Below are positions 1 to 6,596 of a stretch of DNA of 50,063 nt, piece after piece. The translations under genes and the position numbers were made by a program. Positions within the stretch are counted from its first letter, which is position 1. Every line of letters begins with the position of its first letter. The notes beneath the pieces are model-generated. The model was given only the letters and a program-made list of their open reading frames with translations, ran no database searches and was not told the DNA's origin. The DNA lies in assembly GCA_910587285.1 (NCBI GenBank), contig CAJULM010000018.1, forward strand, positions 1 to 50,063, written 5' to 3'. This DNA comes from an uncultured Oscillospiraceae bacterium (lineage in GTDB: Bacteria; Bacillota; Clostridia; Oscillospirales; Oscillospiraceae).

Positions 1-539
1 GCGGCATCGGCGGGGTGCACCGGGGCGCGGAGACCACCATGGACATCTCCGCCGATCTGGAGGAGCTGGCCCATACCCCCGTGATGGTGGTGTGCGCCGG
101 AGCCAAGTCCATCCTGGACCTGGGGCTCACCCTGGAGTACCTGGAGACCCACGGCGTGCCCGTGCTGGGCTACGGCACGAAGGAGCTGCCCGCCTTCTAC
201 ACCCGGCACAGCGGCTTTGCGGTGGACTACCAGGTGGACAGCCCGGAGGCGCTGGCCGCCGCCTTCCGGGCCAGCCTGGAGCTGGGCTTTGCCGGCGGTA
301 TGCTGGTGACGAATCCCATCCCGGAGGAGTACTCCATGGACCCGGCGGTCATCAACGCGGCCATTGAGGAGGCGCTGGCCCAGGCCAAGGAAAACGGCAT
401 CCACGGCAAGGAGACCACCCCCTTTCTGCTGGCCAAGGTGAAGGAGCTCACCGGCGGGGACAGCCTGGACTCCAATATTCAGCTGGTGTTCAACAACGCC
501 AAGGTGGCGGCCCGGACCGCCGTCTGCCTGACAAAATAA
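1..539 (+). CDS. psuG: Pseudouridine-5'-phosphate glycosidase, C-terminal part
   Basis: Cytosolic enzyme that splits pseudouridine 5'-phosphate to uracil and ribose 5-phosphate in pseudouridine salvage. The open frame runs in from the left edge (first full codon at base 3), so the N-terminus is missing; the GTG at 15 is not a start. The visible 178 residues begin with GIGGVHRGAE and continue through TTMDISADLEEL, then the conserved stretch with CAGAKSILDL, GYGTKELPAFYTRHSG and NPIPEEYSMD, all typical of the PsuG family, and end at a TAA. A strong terminator follows directly, so nothing rightward is co-transcribed with it. No kinase partner (psuK) is visible inside the window; it may lie to the left. 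The family assignment is from recognised motifs and is quite sure. Confidence 0.92.
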   Translation, partial: GIGGVHRGAETTMDISADLEELAHTPVMVVCAGAKSILDLGLTLEYLETHGVPVLGYGTKELPAFYTRHSGFAVDYQVDSPEALAAAFRASLELGFAGGMLVTNPIPEEYSMDPAVINAAIEEALAQAKENGIHGKETTPFLLAKVKELTGGDSLDSNIQLVFNNAKVAARTAVCLTK

Positions 540-545
540 TGAAGA

Positions 546-577
546 GGCCCCCGGCGTCACGCGCCGGGGGCCTTTAT
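546..577. terminator. Rho-independent terminator after psuG
   Basis: An 11-bp GC stem (546-556 with 562-572), 5-nt loop, then TTTA on the plus strand. It sits between the convergent psuG and the small leftward operon and may serve both. Confidence 0.85.
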
Positions 578-580
578 GCG

Positions 581-877
581 TTATTCGCCGGACGCATAGG
601 CGTCCATGGCGGCTTTCAGATTGGCCAGGAAGCGCCCCCGGCCAAAGACCAGGAACTTCCATGCCCGCCCGTCCTTCATGTGGAGCGTTACGGTGGGCAG
701 GAACAGCGCCCTGCTTTTCTCCACGCCCTTGATCCGGCAGAAGGGAAGCTGTAAATTCCGAATCTCTGGGGACACCGAGAGCTTCCCCGTGCGGTAGGTC
801 ACCCGCTCGTCATCCAGAAACAGCCCGCCGCCCAGTAGGCCCTGATGGCACAGGCTGGCCATATATGTTTGATCCAT
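581..877 (-). CDS. Small PH/GRAM-like protein of unknown function
   Basis: 98-aa soluble protein with no transmembrane segment. The alternating hydrophobic pattern (GGLFLDDERVTYRTG, then IPF-like strand LQLPFCRIKGVEKS, then TVTLHMKDGRAWKFLVFGRGRF) and a C-terminal helix resembles the GRAM/PH-like fold found in small Firmicutes proteins. The ATG at 877 is preferred over the GTG at 886 because an AGGGGGTG box lies six bases upstream of it, whereas the GTG would overlap that box. It is the last gene of a leftward operon with the membrane proteins and the XRE regulator that start at 1743, and lies 3 bases after its upstream neighbour's stop. The function is unknown; the fold is an inference from sequence pattern. 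Confidence 0.7.
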   Translation of the reverse strand: MDQTYMASLCHQGLLGGGLFLDDERVTYRTGKLSVSPEIRNLQLPFCRIKGVEKSRALFLPTVTLHMKDGRAWKFLVFGRGRFLANLKAAMDAYASGE

Positions 878-889
878 CCTCCGCACCCC

Positions 890-1195
890 CTAAAATATTC
901 CTTTATTGTATTTGAACTGGGCATAGACCATAACGGCCAGCCCAACCGCCACCCCGGCGGCTAACAGATAAAAAATGGGTTCTGCATCAAAGATCATTTG
1001 CAGTACAGCCGTCGCCGCCGTGGAAACACCTATAATCATCGTCCCCAGGCCCATGGCTCTCCCGTACCTGGGCGCGTCCTCCTTGCTCACCCTGCGGCGG
1101 TTATACCGGTGGACCGTGGAAATATTCCCTTTGAAATTTTGGATGGCGGCCACAATCAGAGCAGCCCCCATGAGTAGCAAAAGGATATACTCCAT
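890..1195 (-). CDS. Small integral membrane protein (DUF3784-like)
   Basis: 101 aa with a hydrophobic N-terminal helix (about residues 2-19), a basic loop HRYNRRRVSKEDAPRYGR, and two further membrane helices (about 48-66 and 73-92). This layout, with a loop that starts after a first helix and contains a 'YN..S.E' like segment, resembles DUF3784 small membrane proteins, but the match is weak. An AGGGGGTG box precedes the ATG. It is third in the leftward operon, 12 bases after the XRE gene. Proteins of this sort are often paired with YozG-like XRE regulators in Firmicutes; the role is unknown. Confidence 0.7.
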   Translation of the reverse strand: MEYILLLLMGAALIVAAIQNFKGNISTVHRYNRRRVSKEDAPRYGRAMGLGTMIIGVSTAATAVLQMIFDAEPIFYLLAAGVAVGLAVMVYAQFKYNKGIF

Positions 1196-1207
1196 CTGAA
1201 CACCCCC

Positions 1208-1417
1208 TCAAAAATAGAATAGCTCCTCAAACTTCTTATCCAGCGCCACGCACAAAATCAGTGCCAGCTTGGCCGTGGGGTTGAACTGCCCCGTCTCGAT
1301 GGAGCTGATGGTGTTGCGGGACACACCCACCAGCTCGGCCAGCGCCGCCTGGGACAGACCCGCCTGCGCGCGTGCGTCCTTCAAGCGGTTTTTCAGCACG
1401 AGTGTCTCGCCCATCAC
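1208..1417 (-). CDS. XRE-family transcriptional regulator (YozG-like)
   Basis: 69-aa single-domain helix-turn-helix protein: KNRLKDARAQAGLSQAALAE, then recognition helix VSRNTISSIETGQFNP, then a short C-terminal helix ending KKFEELFYF. These are the hallmarks of the small YozG-type Cro/CI repressors that sit beside small membrane proteins. The start (GTG 1417 or the directly following ATG 1414) overlaps the stop of the preceding gene, showing translational coupling. It very probably represses its own operon through the palindromic operator at 1767-1819. The family call is secure; its inducing signal is unknown. Confidence 0.88.
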   Translation of the reverse strand: MMGETLVLKNRLKDARAQAGLSQAALAELVGVSRNTISSIETGQFNPTAKLALILCVALDKKFEELFYF

Positions 1418-1743
1418 GCCATCCCCAGCAGGTCGCGCAGGTAAAACACGAAGAACGTGACGCAGAAGGCCAGGTAGATCAGGCCCAGCAACAGCTCATG
1501 GCGGCGGCGGAGCCTGTAATACTTGAACAGGAAGATGGACGCCTGCATGGCCCACATCACCGTCCAGACGCTGTAGTTTGGGCGGCCATCCTGAAAAGCG
1601 GCGCTCAGCACGCTGAGCAGGCCGCACACGATCATGCCAACGCCCAGGCTCACGGCGTTGGCTCTGGACAGCGCGGCCTCCTCCACAAAGTCCCGGTCCT
1701 TGTTTTCCTCTCGGCTCTTTTTCAAAATTTCGTCTCTCTCCAT
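1414..1743 (-). CDS. DUF6442-like small membrane protein
   Basis: 109 aa. The N-terminus MERDEILKKSREENKDRD is charged and cytosolic and is typical of DUF6442 proteins; three hydrophobic helices follow (about residues 33-50, 60-75, and 88-105). I place the start at the ATG at 1743, not at the longer GTG-type start at 1773, because GGAGGAGGG lies the right distance upstream and the region beyond carries the operator repeat. First gene of the leftward operon driven by the promoter at 1791-1819. Function unknown; the genetic link to a dedicated XRE repressor suggests a regulated membrane-stress or signalling module. Confidence 0.75.
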   Translation of the reverse strand: MERDEILKKSREENKDRDFVEEAALSRANAVSLGVGMIVCGLLSVLSAAFQDGRPNYSVWTVMWAMQASIFLFKYYRLRRRHELLLGLIYLAFCVTFFVFYLRDLLGMA

Positions 1744-1766
1744 GGGACAGCCCTCCTCCAAGTGCG

Positions 1767-1846
1767 TTGACAAGTTTACTTGGTGTAGCTATCATACCAC
1801 CGCCAAGTAAACTTGTCAATGGGCTTTGCAAAGTTTTCTTGGCAAA
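1767..1846 (-). promoter_or_regulatory. Promoter with embedded inverted-repeat operator
   Basis: On the minus strand TTGACA (1814-1819), a 17-bp spacer and TATGAT (1791-1796) form a near-consensus sigma-A promoter. A perfect 17-bp inverted repeat, TTGACAAGTTTACTTGG, covers the -35 box on one side (1803-1819) and the initial transcribed region on the other (1767-1783). A third degenerate half-site (about 1830-1842, AAAGTTTTCTTGG) lies upstream. Such placement would block RNA polymerase directly; the obvious candidate repressor is the XRE protein of this operon. Confidence 0.85.
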
Positions 1847-1847
1847 T

Positions 1848-1947
1848 TGAAAAACGCCTGAGGACGTACCCTCTGTAGCGCAGGGACGGTGACCCAGCGC
1901 CCCGTAGCCTGTCGCCGTCCCGCAGCGAGGAGGGTGTGTCCTCAGGC
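1848..1947 (-). terminator. Long imperfect hairpin, probable terminator of the DUF1643 gene
   Basis: GCCTGAGGAC (1856-1865) pairs perfectly with 1938-1947 and the stem continues through ACCCTC/GAGGGT, with an inner GGGACGG/CCGTCCC stem. On the minus strand it is followed by GTTTTTC. It is much longer than a simple terminator and may be a palindromic repeat used as one. Confidence 0.6.
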
Positions 1948-1962
1948 TGCCCGCGGGGTGCG

Positions 1963-2583
1963 CTATTTCAGAGCGTCCAGGTACGCCCCCACGTCAAAGG
2001 GCTCCAGTGGGCTGTCCTTGCGCAGATAGAGGGGGTGGTGGGGGTGCCCCGCCTTTGTCCGCTTCCCCGCGGAGAACCACCGGGCATTCCGCCGCTTCCC
2101 TACCGCGATCATGTCCCGGACGCATTGGGGCAGGTAGCCCCGTTTCCCAATCACCGCCCCCCAGGCCGCCCACACCGCCGGGGAGCCGGTGCGGTCTAAA
2201 GAAAGGACATAGTCGAAGGCCCGCATATTCTCGGCGTGGAGGGCGGCATTGCAGGCGCGCTCCATGTCCTCCGGACGGGTGGCCCGCTGGGCATATACGT
2301 TGAACATGATGAAGCTGTCATACCCATTGTGGCAGGCCACCCGCTCCACCGATTTTAACGTGGGGTCCAAATCGCCGGGGGCGGCGGTGGAGGGGTTTAC
2401 CCCGATGCAGATCAGGGGATGATTCCCTCGGGTGCCCAGGATATAACGATACTCTCCGTAATAATTTGGCACATAAAGCCAATGTGTTGTGTCGTAATGG
2501 GGGGAAGGGGCCAGAGCCGCCGCCAGAGCGGCCTCAAAGGGAACCAGCTCCAACAGGGCGGTATCGCCGCTGGGAATGTGCAT
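1963..2583 (-). CDS. DUF1643 domain protein
   Basis: 206-aa cytosolic protein. Recognisable DUF1643 features are the core YRYILGTRG, the strongly conserved ICIGVNPSTAAPGDLDPTLKSVERVA segment (broken here by reading, residues about 59-84), FIMFNVYAQRAT and a C-terminal GHPHHPLYL block. The family is found in phages, mobile elements and chromosomes and has no established biochemical role. The ATG at 2583 is chosen because GAGGTG lies six bases before it; two earlier in-frame starts (GTG 2601, ATG 2589) overlap that RBS. It is transcribed alone and ends in the long hairpin at 1848-1947. Confidence 0.82.
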   Translation of the reverse strand: MHIPSGDTALLELVPFEAALAAALAPSPHYDTTHWLYVPNYYGEYRYILGTRGNHPLICIGVNPSTAAPGDLDPTLKSVERVACHNGYDSFIMFNVYAQRATRPEDMERACNAALHAENMRAFDYVLSLDRTGSPAVWAAWGAVIGKRGYLPQCVRDMIAVGKRRNARWFSAGKRTKAGHPHHPLYLRKDSPLEPFDVGAYLDALK

Positions 2584-2661
2584 TGTCATCACCTCGGACA
2601 CAGCTTAACACAAAAAACGGGGGAAGAAAAGCCCGCGCCGGGTTGAATGGGGTAAATTTGG

Positions 2662-2690
2662 TTGCGTAGCCTGTCCTATTGTGATATGAT
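2662..2690 (+). promoter_or_regulatory. Sigma-A promoter for the exporter-sfsA pair
   Basis: TTGCGT (2662-2667), 17-bp spacer, TATGAT (2685-2690) with TGTG just upstream of the -10 box; 31 bases ahead of the chosen start. Confidence 0.75.
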
Positions 2691-2721
2691 AGCCGGAACA
2701 AGAAGAAGCGGAGGGAGCGAG

Positions 2722-3339
2722 ATGAAGGAGCAAGCGATGGATACAGCCGCCCGCCAGCACCGGCGGCACGTGGGGATGCGCATCATTAAGACGGTGATCG
2801 CCGTGTTTGTGTGCGGGATGCTGGCCTGGGTGCGGGAGGCGTCCGGCTTTTACTCCATGATTGCGGCGGTGGTGTGCGTACAGAACACGGCGGGCAAGAC
2901 CATCGAATCGTCCATCAACCGGATGACGGGCACCCTGATTGGCGGCGTGGCGGGGGTGCTGATGGTGTACTTCATGGACGTGCTGGGGATTCTGTATATT
3001 GAACCGGCCCGGTATGCTGTGCTGTCGCTGATGCTCATCCCCATTATTGAACTGTGTCTGGCCATTAAAAAGCCGGGCAGCGCCGCCATGGCCTGCATTG
3101 TGTTTTTGTGCGTCACGGTAAACCACAGCGTTGGGGACAACCCCGTGATCTACTCCATTGAGCGGCTGTTTGAGACGCTGGTGGGGGTGGCGCTGGCCTG
3201 CGGCATCGACATCCTCCTGCCCCATCAGACTCCGCCCGCGGCGCAGCAGTCCGCCCCACCGGACCAGGGGGAGGAGAAGCACCCCGAGGAGGAGGCCCCG
3301 GAGGAGGAGCAAGCGCCGGACGGAGGACGGGAGCCGTGA
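2722..3339 (+). CDS. Aromatic acid exporter / FUSC-like membrane protein
   Basis: 205-aa membrane protein of the short ArAE_1 (FUSC-like) type. After a basic N-terminus (RQHRRHVGMRIIKT) come about four hydrophobic segments: IAVFVCGMLAWV, the family signature FYSMIAAVVCVQNT followed by RMTGTLIGGVAGVLMV, a segment near residues 95-112, and ACIVFLCVTV/VGVALACGIDILL. The C-tail is proline/glutamate rich and cytosolic. The ATG at 2722 follows GGAGGGAGCGAG; the ATG at 2737 is an alternative and the longer ATG at 2662 overlaps the promoter. Likely moves aromatic or other organic acids outward; substrate unknown. Its stop overlaps the start of sfsA by four bases. Confidence 0.82.
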   Translation: MKEQAMDTAARQHRRHVGMRIIKTVIAVFVCGMLAWVREASGFYSMIAAVVCVQNTAGKTIESSINRMTGTLIGGVAGVLMVYFMDVLGILYIEPARYAVLSLMLIPIIELCLAIKKPGSAAMACIVFLCVTVNHSVGDNPVIYSIERLFETLVGVALACGIDILLPHQTPPAAQQSAPPDQGEEKHPEEEAPEEEQAPDGGREP

Positions 3340-4112
3340 GGTATCGGGAGATTTGCCCCGCAGTTTTTCTCGCCCGGCCCAATCGGTTTGTGGCCCAGGT
3401 GGAGCGAAACGGGCGCGTGGAGACGGTCCATGTGAAAAACACCGGGCGGTGTAAAGAGCTTTTGCTTCCCGGCTGTACGGTATATTTGGAGCGCAGCGGC
3501 AACCCTGCCCGCAAGACGGGCTTTGATTTGGTGGCGGTAGAGAAGGTCCGCCCCGGCCTGCCGCCCCTGCTCGTCAATATGGATGCCCAGGCTCCCAACA
3601 AAGTGTTTGGCGAGTGGATGGCAGCCGGGCTGGGAGAGGCGCTGGGCCTGCCCCGGCCGGATTTGCTCCGGCCGGAGAAAACCTGGGGGAATTCCCGCTT
3701 TGATTTCTACTGGGAGAAATCGCGTGGGGTGGGAGAGGTCGAAACGGATGTTTTACGTGAAACGCGGCCGGAGGGGCTTTGCGGGGGCCTCGGTTTGCGG
3801 GGTTTTGTAGAAGTCAAGGGCTGCACCTTAGAGGAGGACGGCCTGGCCCTGTTCCCTGATGCGCCCACCCTCCGGGGGGCCAAGCACCTACGGGAGCTGG
3901 CGGCCTGCCGGGAGGCGGGATACGAGGCGGCGGTATGCTTCGTCATCCAGATGGCGGGTATGTCCGCTTTCTCCCCCAACGACCGCACCGATCCGGAATT
4001 TGGCCGCGCCCTGCGCGCGGCGGCGGGGGCCGGGGTGAAGGTGCTGGCGGTGGAGTGCGCCGTCACCCAGGACAGCCTGACAATGACCCGGCTGGTGCCG
4101 GTGCGCCTGTGA
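3336..4112 (+). CDS. sfsA: SfsA family nuclease (sugar fermentation stimulation protein)
   Basis: 258 aa, GTG start inside the TGA of the previous gene. SfsA proteins are nucleic-acid-binding proteins with an OB-like N-domain and a restriction-endonuclease-like C-domain. Seen here: RPNRFVAQVE, HVKNTGRCKELLLPG, the catalytic-type stretch NSRFDFYWE and EVKGCTL (D and ExK), then FPDAPTLRGAKHLREL and FVIQM. The usual length is about 230; the extra residues form an insertion right between NSRFDFYW and FVEVKG (around residues 130-155, KSRGVGEVETDVLRETRPEG). This insertion contains a degenerate parS sequence at 3749-3764. The insertion splits the two metal-binding strands by a loop, so activity may be retained. 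Family call is firm; physiological role uncertain. Confidence 0.9.
   Translation: MRYREICPAVFLARPNRFVAQVERNGRVETVHVKNTGRCKELLLPGCTVYLERSGNPARKTGFDLVAVEKVRPGLPPLLVNMDAQAPNKVFGEWMAAGLGEALGLPRPDLLRPEKTWGNSRFDFYWEKSRGVGEVETDVLRETRPEGLCGGLGLRGFVEVKGCTLEEDGLALFPDAPTLRGAKHLRELAACREAGYEAAVCFVIQMAGMSAFSPNDRTDPEFGRALRAAAGAGVKVLAVECAVTQDSLTMTRLVPVRL
3749..3764. other. Degenerate parS-like site inside sfsA
   Basis: TGTTTTACGTGAAACG differs from the parS consensus TGTTNCACGTGAAACA at two positions. It reads D-V-L-R-E-T in frame within an insertion peculiar to this sfsA. Confidence 0.5.
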
Positions 4113-4119
4113 GCCCGCC

Positions 4120-4148
4120 TTGATTTTTTAGGGCCGCTGTGGTAAAAT
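4120..4148 (+). promoter_or_regulatory. Promoter for sprT-like gene and malQ
   Basis: TTGATT (4120-4125), 17-bp spacer, TAAAAT (4143-4148), starting just after the sfsA stop. Confidence 0.7.
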
Positions 4149-4184
4149 ACTTCCCGCAAAATCGGCGGCGGAGGGGGTGCGGGC

Positions 4185-4715
4185 ATGACGCAGGAGGAAC
4201 TGGACGCTCTGCTGGTCCGAGTGGCGGACCAGGCCAGGGCGGTGAACATCCCCATCTCCCGGCACATCTGCCCCCATGTGCGCCTCAACCGCCGGGCCCG
4301 CACCCGGTTTGGCTGCTGCATCCGGCGGGGCGGGACGCACACCATTGAGCTGTCCGCCCAGCTGGTCCGGGAGGGCGGGCAGGAGGCGGTGGCGCGGGTG
4401 CTGGCCCACGAGGTGCTGCATACCTGCTATGGCTGCGCCAACCACGGCCCGCGCTGGAAAGGCTATGCCCAGCGGATGAACGACGCCTATGGCTATGCCA
4501 TCCGCCGCACCGATGATTACGCCTCTCTGGGGCTGGAGGACGACCGGCCGGTGCGCTACTATGTGGTGTGTCAGCGGTGCGCCCGGCGCATCCCCCGGAT
4601 GAAGCGCTCTCCCCTGGTGGACCACCCGGAGCGCTACCGCTGCCCCTGCGGGGGAACGCTGCGGGTGGAGCGGGTCGGGGATTTAGACGATATGAAAGGT
4701 GATGACTGCCCATGA
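4185..4715 (+). CDS. SprT-like zinc metallopeptidase with C-terminal zinc ribbon
   Basis: 176 aa. A gluzincin-type HEVLH motif at residues 75-79 and a third histidine in NHGPRW (His87) give the SprT/Spartan HExxH...H zinc site. A second metal site is the zinc ribbon Cys129/Cys132 with Cys153/Cys155 (CQRC...CPC). SprT relatives act on DNA-associated proteins (Spartan degrades DNA-protein crosslinks), but bacterial members are largely uncharacterised. GGAGGGGG precedes the ATG. It overlaps malQ by four bases, so the two are translationally coupled, although no functional link is known. Family assignment sure, substrate unknown. Confidence 0.85.
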   Translation: MTQEELDALLVRVADQARAVNIPISRHICPHVRLNRRARTRFGCCIRRGGTHTIELSAQLVREGGQEAVARVLAHEVLHTCYGCANHGPRWKGYAQRMNDAYGYAIRRTDDYASLGLEDDRPVRYYVVCQRCARRIPRMKRSPLVDHPERYRCPCGGTLRVERVGDLDDMKGDDCP

Positions 4716-6250
4716 ACCGAAGCGCCGGCATTTTGATGCCAATTTTTTCCCTTCCCTCCCCCCATGGCATTGGAACCATGGGGCAGGCCGCTCGGGACTT
4801 TGTGGATTTTTTAGCGGCGGCGGGCCAGAGCTATTGGCAGCTGCTGCCCGTGGGGCCCACCAGCTATGGGGACTCCCCCTACCAGTCCTTCTCCTCCTTC
4901 GCGGGCAACCCCTATTTCATCGACCTGGATGATTTGGCGCAGGCGGGCCTGCTGGAACCGGCGGAGTACCAGGGCATAGACTGGGGAAGCCCGGCGCGGG
5001 TGGACTATGCGCTGCTGTACGAAACACGCTACCCGGTGCTGCGCGCCGCTGTGGGCCGGCTGCTGGCCGCCCCCCCGGCGGACTACGGCGCTTTTTTGGA
5101 GGACAACGGCGATTGGCTGGAGAACTACGCCCTGTTCATGGCCCTGAAGGGGGAAAACGGCGGCGTGTCCTGGCAGGAGTGGCCGGACGAGGTGCGCCTG
5201 CGCCGGGAGGAGGCGCTGGCCGCCGCCAGAACGCGTCTGGCGGACGAAATTAACTTCTGGCGGGGAGTGCAGTACCTATTTTTTACCCAGTGGGACGCGC
5301 TGAAGGCGCGGACGAACGGGAAGGGCGTTTCCATCATCGGCGACCTGCCTATCTATGTGGCGCTGGACAGCGCCGACGTGTGGGCCGCCCCCAAGCAGTT
5401 CCAGCTGGACGAGCAGCTGGCGCCGGTGGAGGTGGCGGGCTGTCCGCCGGACGCGTTCACGGCCGACGGCCAGCTGTGGGGCAATCCCCTGTTTGACTGG
5501 GAGATGATGAAACAGGATGGCTACCGCTGGTGGCTGCGGCGCATCGGTTTTCAGTTCCGGCTGTTCGACGTGCTGCGCATCGACCACTTCCGGGGCTTTG
5601 ACGAGTACTATGCCATCCCGTACGGCGACAAGACCGCCCGAAACGGGCGGTGGAAGCCCGGCCCCGGTCTGGACTTCTTCAAAACGGTGAACCGGGCGCT
5701 GGGCAGACGGCAGATCATCGCCGAGGACCTGGGCTTCCTCACCGACTCGGTGCGCACCCTGCTGCGCCGCACGGGCTACCCCGGCATGAAGGTGCTGGAG
5801 TTTGCCTTCGACGCCAAGGGTGGGGACAGCGAGTACCTTCCCCACCGCTATGAACATAACTGCGTGGTGTACGCCGGGACCCACGACAATGAGACCATTC
5901 AGGGCTGGCTGGCGGCGCAGCGCCCGGCGGTGCGCCGGTATGTCCGGCAGTACTTCCATATCGCGCGGCGGGAGGATTTGGCCTGGGGCGTGATGCGGGG
6001 CGGCTGGGCCAGCGTGGCGGACCTGGCGGTGATGCAGATGCAGGACCTGCTGTCCATTGGGGCGGAGGGGCGGATCAACGTGCCGTCCACCCTGGGAGGA
6101 AACTGGCAGTGGCGGCTGCTGCCCGGCCAGGCGGACGGAGCGCTGGCGGAGCGGCTGCTGGAGTTCATGAAGCTGTACCACCGTGGGCCCAAGCCCCCGG
6201 CCAAGGTCAAACGGCGGGTCGAGGGGGGCCAAAAGCCCAAAAAAGGCTGA
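4712..6250 (+). CDS. malQ: 4-alpha-glucanotransferase (amylomaltase)
   Basis: 512 aa, full length for GH77. Transfers alpha-1,4-glucan segments between maltodextrins, releasing glucose, in the cytosol. N-terminal SAGILMPIFSLPSPHGIGTMG and QLLPVGPTSYGDSPYQSFS are classic amylomaltase motifs. Catalytic residues by motif: nucleophile Asp291 in RIDHFRGF, acid/base Glu338 in IIAEDLG, and Asp392 in THDNETI. It overlaps the SprT-like gene. The next gene, glgP, is transcribed from its own promoter 20 bases after the malQ stop, and together with pgm further right they give a maltodextrin/glycogen breakdown route to glucose 6-phosphate. The very C-terminus is basic (KVKRRVEGGQKPKKG). Very secure call. 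Confidence 0.96.
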   Translation: MNRSAGILMPIFSLPSPHGIGTMGQAARDFVDFLAAAGQSYWQLLPVGPTSYGDSPYQSFSSFAGNPYFIDLDDLAQAGLLEPAEYQGIDWGSPARVDYALLYETRYPVLRAAVGRLLAAPPADYGAFLEDNGDWLENYALFMALKGENGGVSWQEWPDEVRLRREEALAAARTRLADEINFWRGVQYLFFTQWDALKARTNGKGVSIIGDLPIYVALDSADVWAAPKQFQLDEQLAPVEVAGCPPDAFTADGQLWGNPLFDWEMMKQDGYRWWLRRIGFQFRLFDVLRIDHFRGFDEYYAIPYGDKTARNGRWKPGPGLDFFKTVNRALGRRQIIAEDLGFLTDSVRTLLRRTGYPGMKVLEFAFDAKGGDSEYLPHRYEHNCVVYAGTHDNETIQGWLAAQRPAVRRYVRQYFHIARREDLAWGVMRGGWASVADLAVMQMQDLLSIGAEGRINVPSTLGGNWQWRLLPGQADGALAERLLEFMKLYHRGPKPPAKVKRRVEGGQKPKKG

Positions 6251-6269
6251 ATTTGGTTATTTTGACCGT

Positions 6270-6298
6270 TGACGGATGGGGGAAAGCGGGTTATACTT
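6270..6298 (+). promoter_or_regulatory. Promoter of glycogen phosphorylase gene
   Basis: TTGACG (6270-6275), 17-bp spacer, TATACT (6293-6298): close to sigma-A consensus. The predicted transcript has a leader of almost 300 bases that consists mainly of the duplicated repeat at 6318-6509. Confidence 0.8.
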
Positions 6299-6317
6299 GC
6301 CGCGGAAATCAAACAGC

Positions 6318-6509
6318 GTCCGAGCCGTCGCGAGCAGCGCGGATGGAGCGGAGCGAAAGCAAAAGCCCAGCCGCCGCGCAGCGGGGGCGGGTTTTGCTTG
6401 AGGCGCAGCGAAGCCGCGCGTCGCAAGCAGGCGAGGCGTGAGTAAGTGTCCGAGCCGTCGCGAGCAGCGCGGATGGAGCGGAGCGAAAGCAAGAGCCCAG
6501 CCGCCGCGC
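6318..6509. repeat. Two direct copies of a dispersed palindromic repeat in the glgP leader
   Basis: A 62-bp block starting GTCCGAGCCGTCGCGAGCAG occurs at 6318-6379 and again at 6448-6509 with one mismatch (offset 130). Between the copies an AAGCAAAAGCCC/GGTTTTGCTT hairpin and a GCGCAGCGAAGCCGCGCG block occur. A related partial copy lies at 34499-34620. The stretch 6251-6596 holds this repeat, the promoter before it and the glgP RBS; no convincing gene was seen there. Confidence 0.8.
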
Positions 6510-6596
6510 GGGTATGCGGCCCAACCCGCCGAGACTAAGGAGCAGTACCCAAACAGCGCCATAAAGCGCTTTTTAGATTGGAAAGGAGCTTCTTTC

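Noticed and set aside
6438..6596. 53-codon N-terminal extension of glycogen phosphorylase
   Set aside because: It translates the dispersed repeat into arginine-rich sequence, has no RBS, and the ATG at 6597 has a proper AAAGGAG box.
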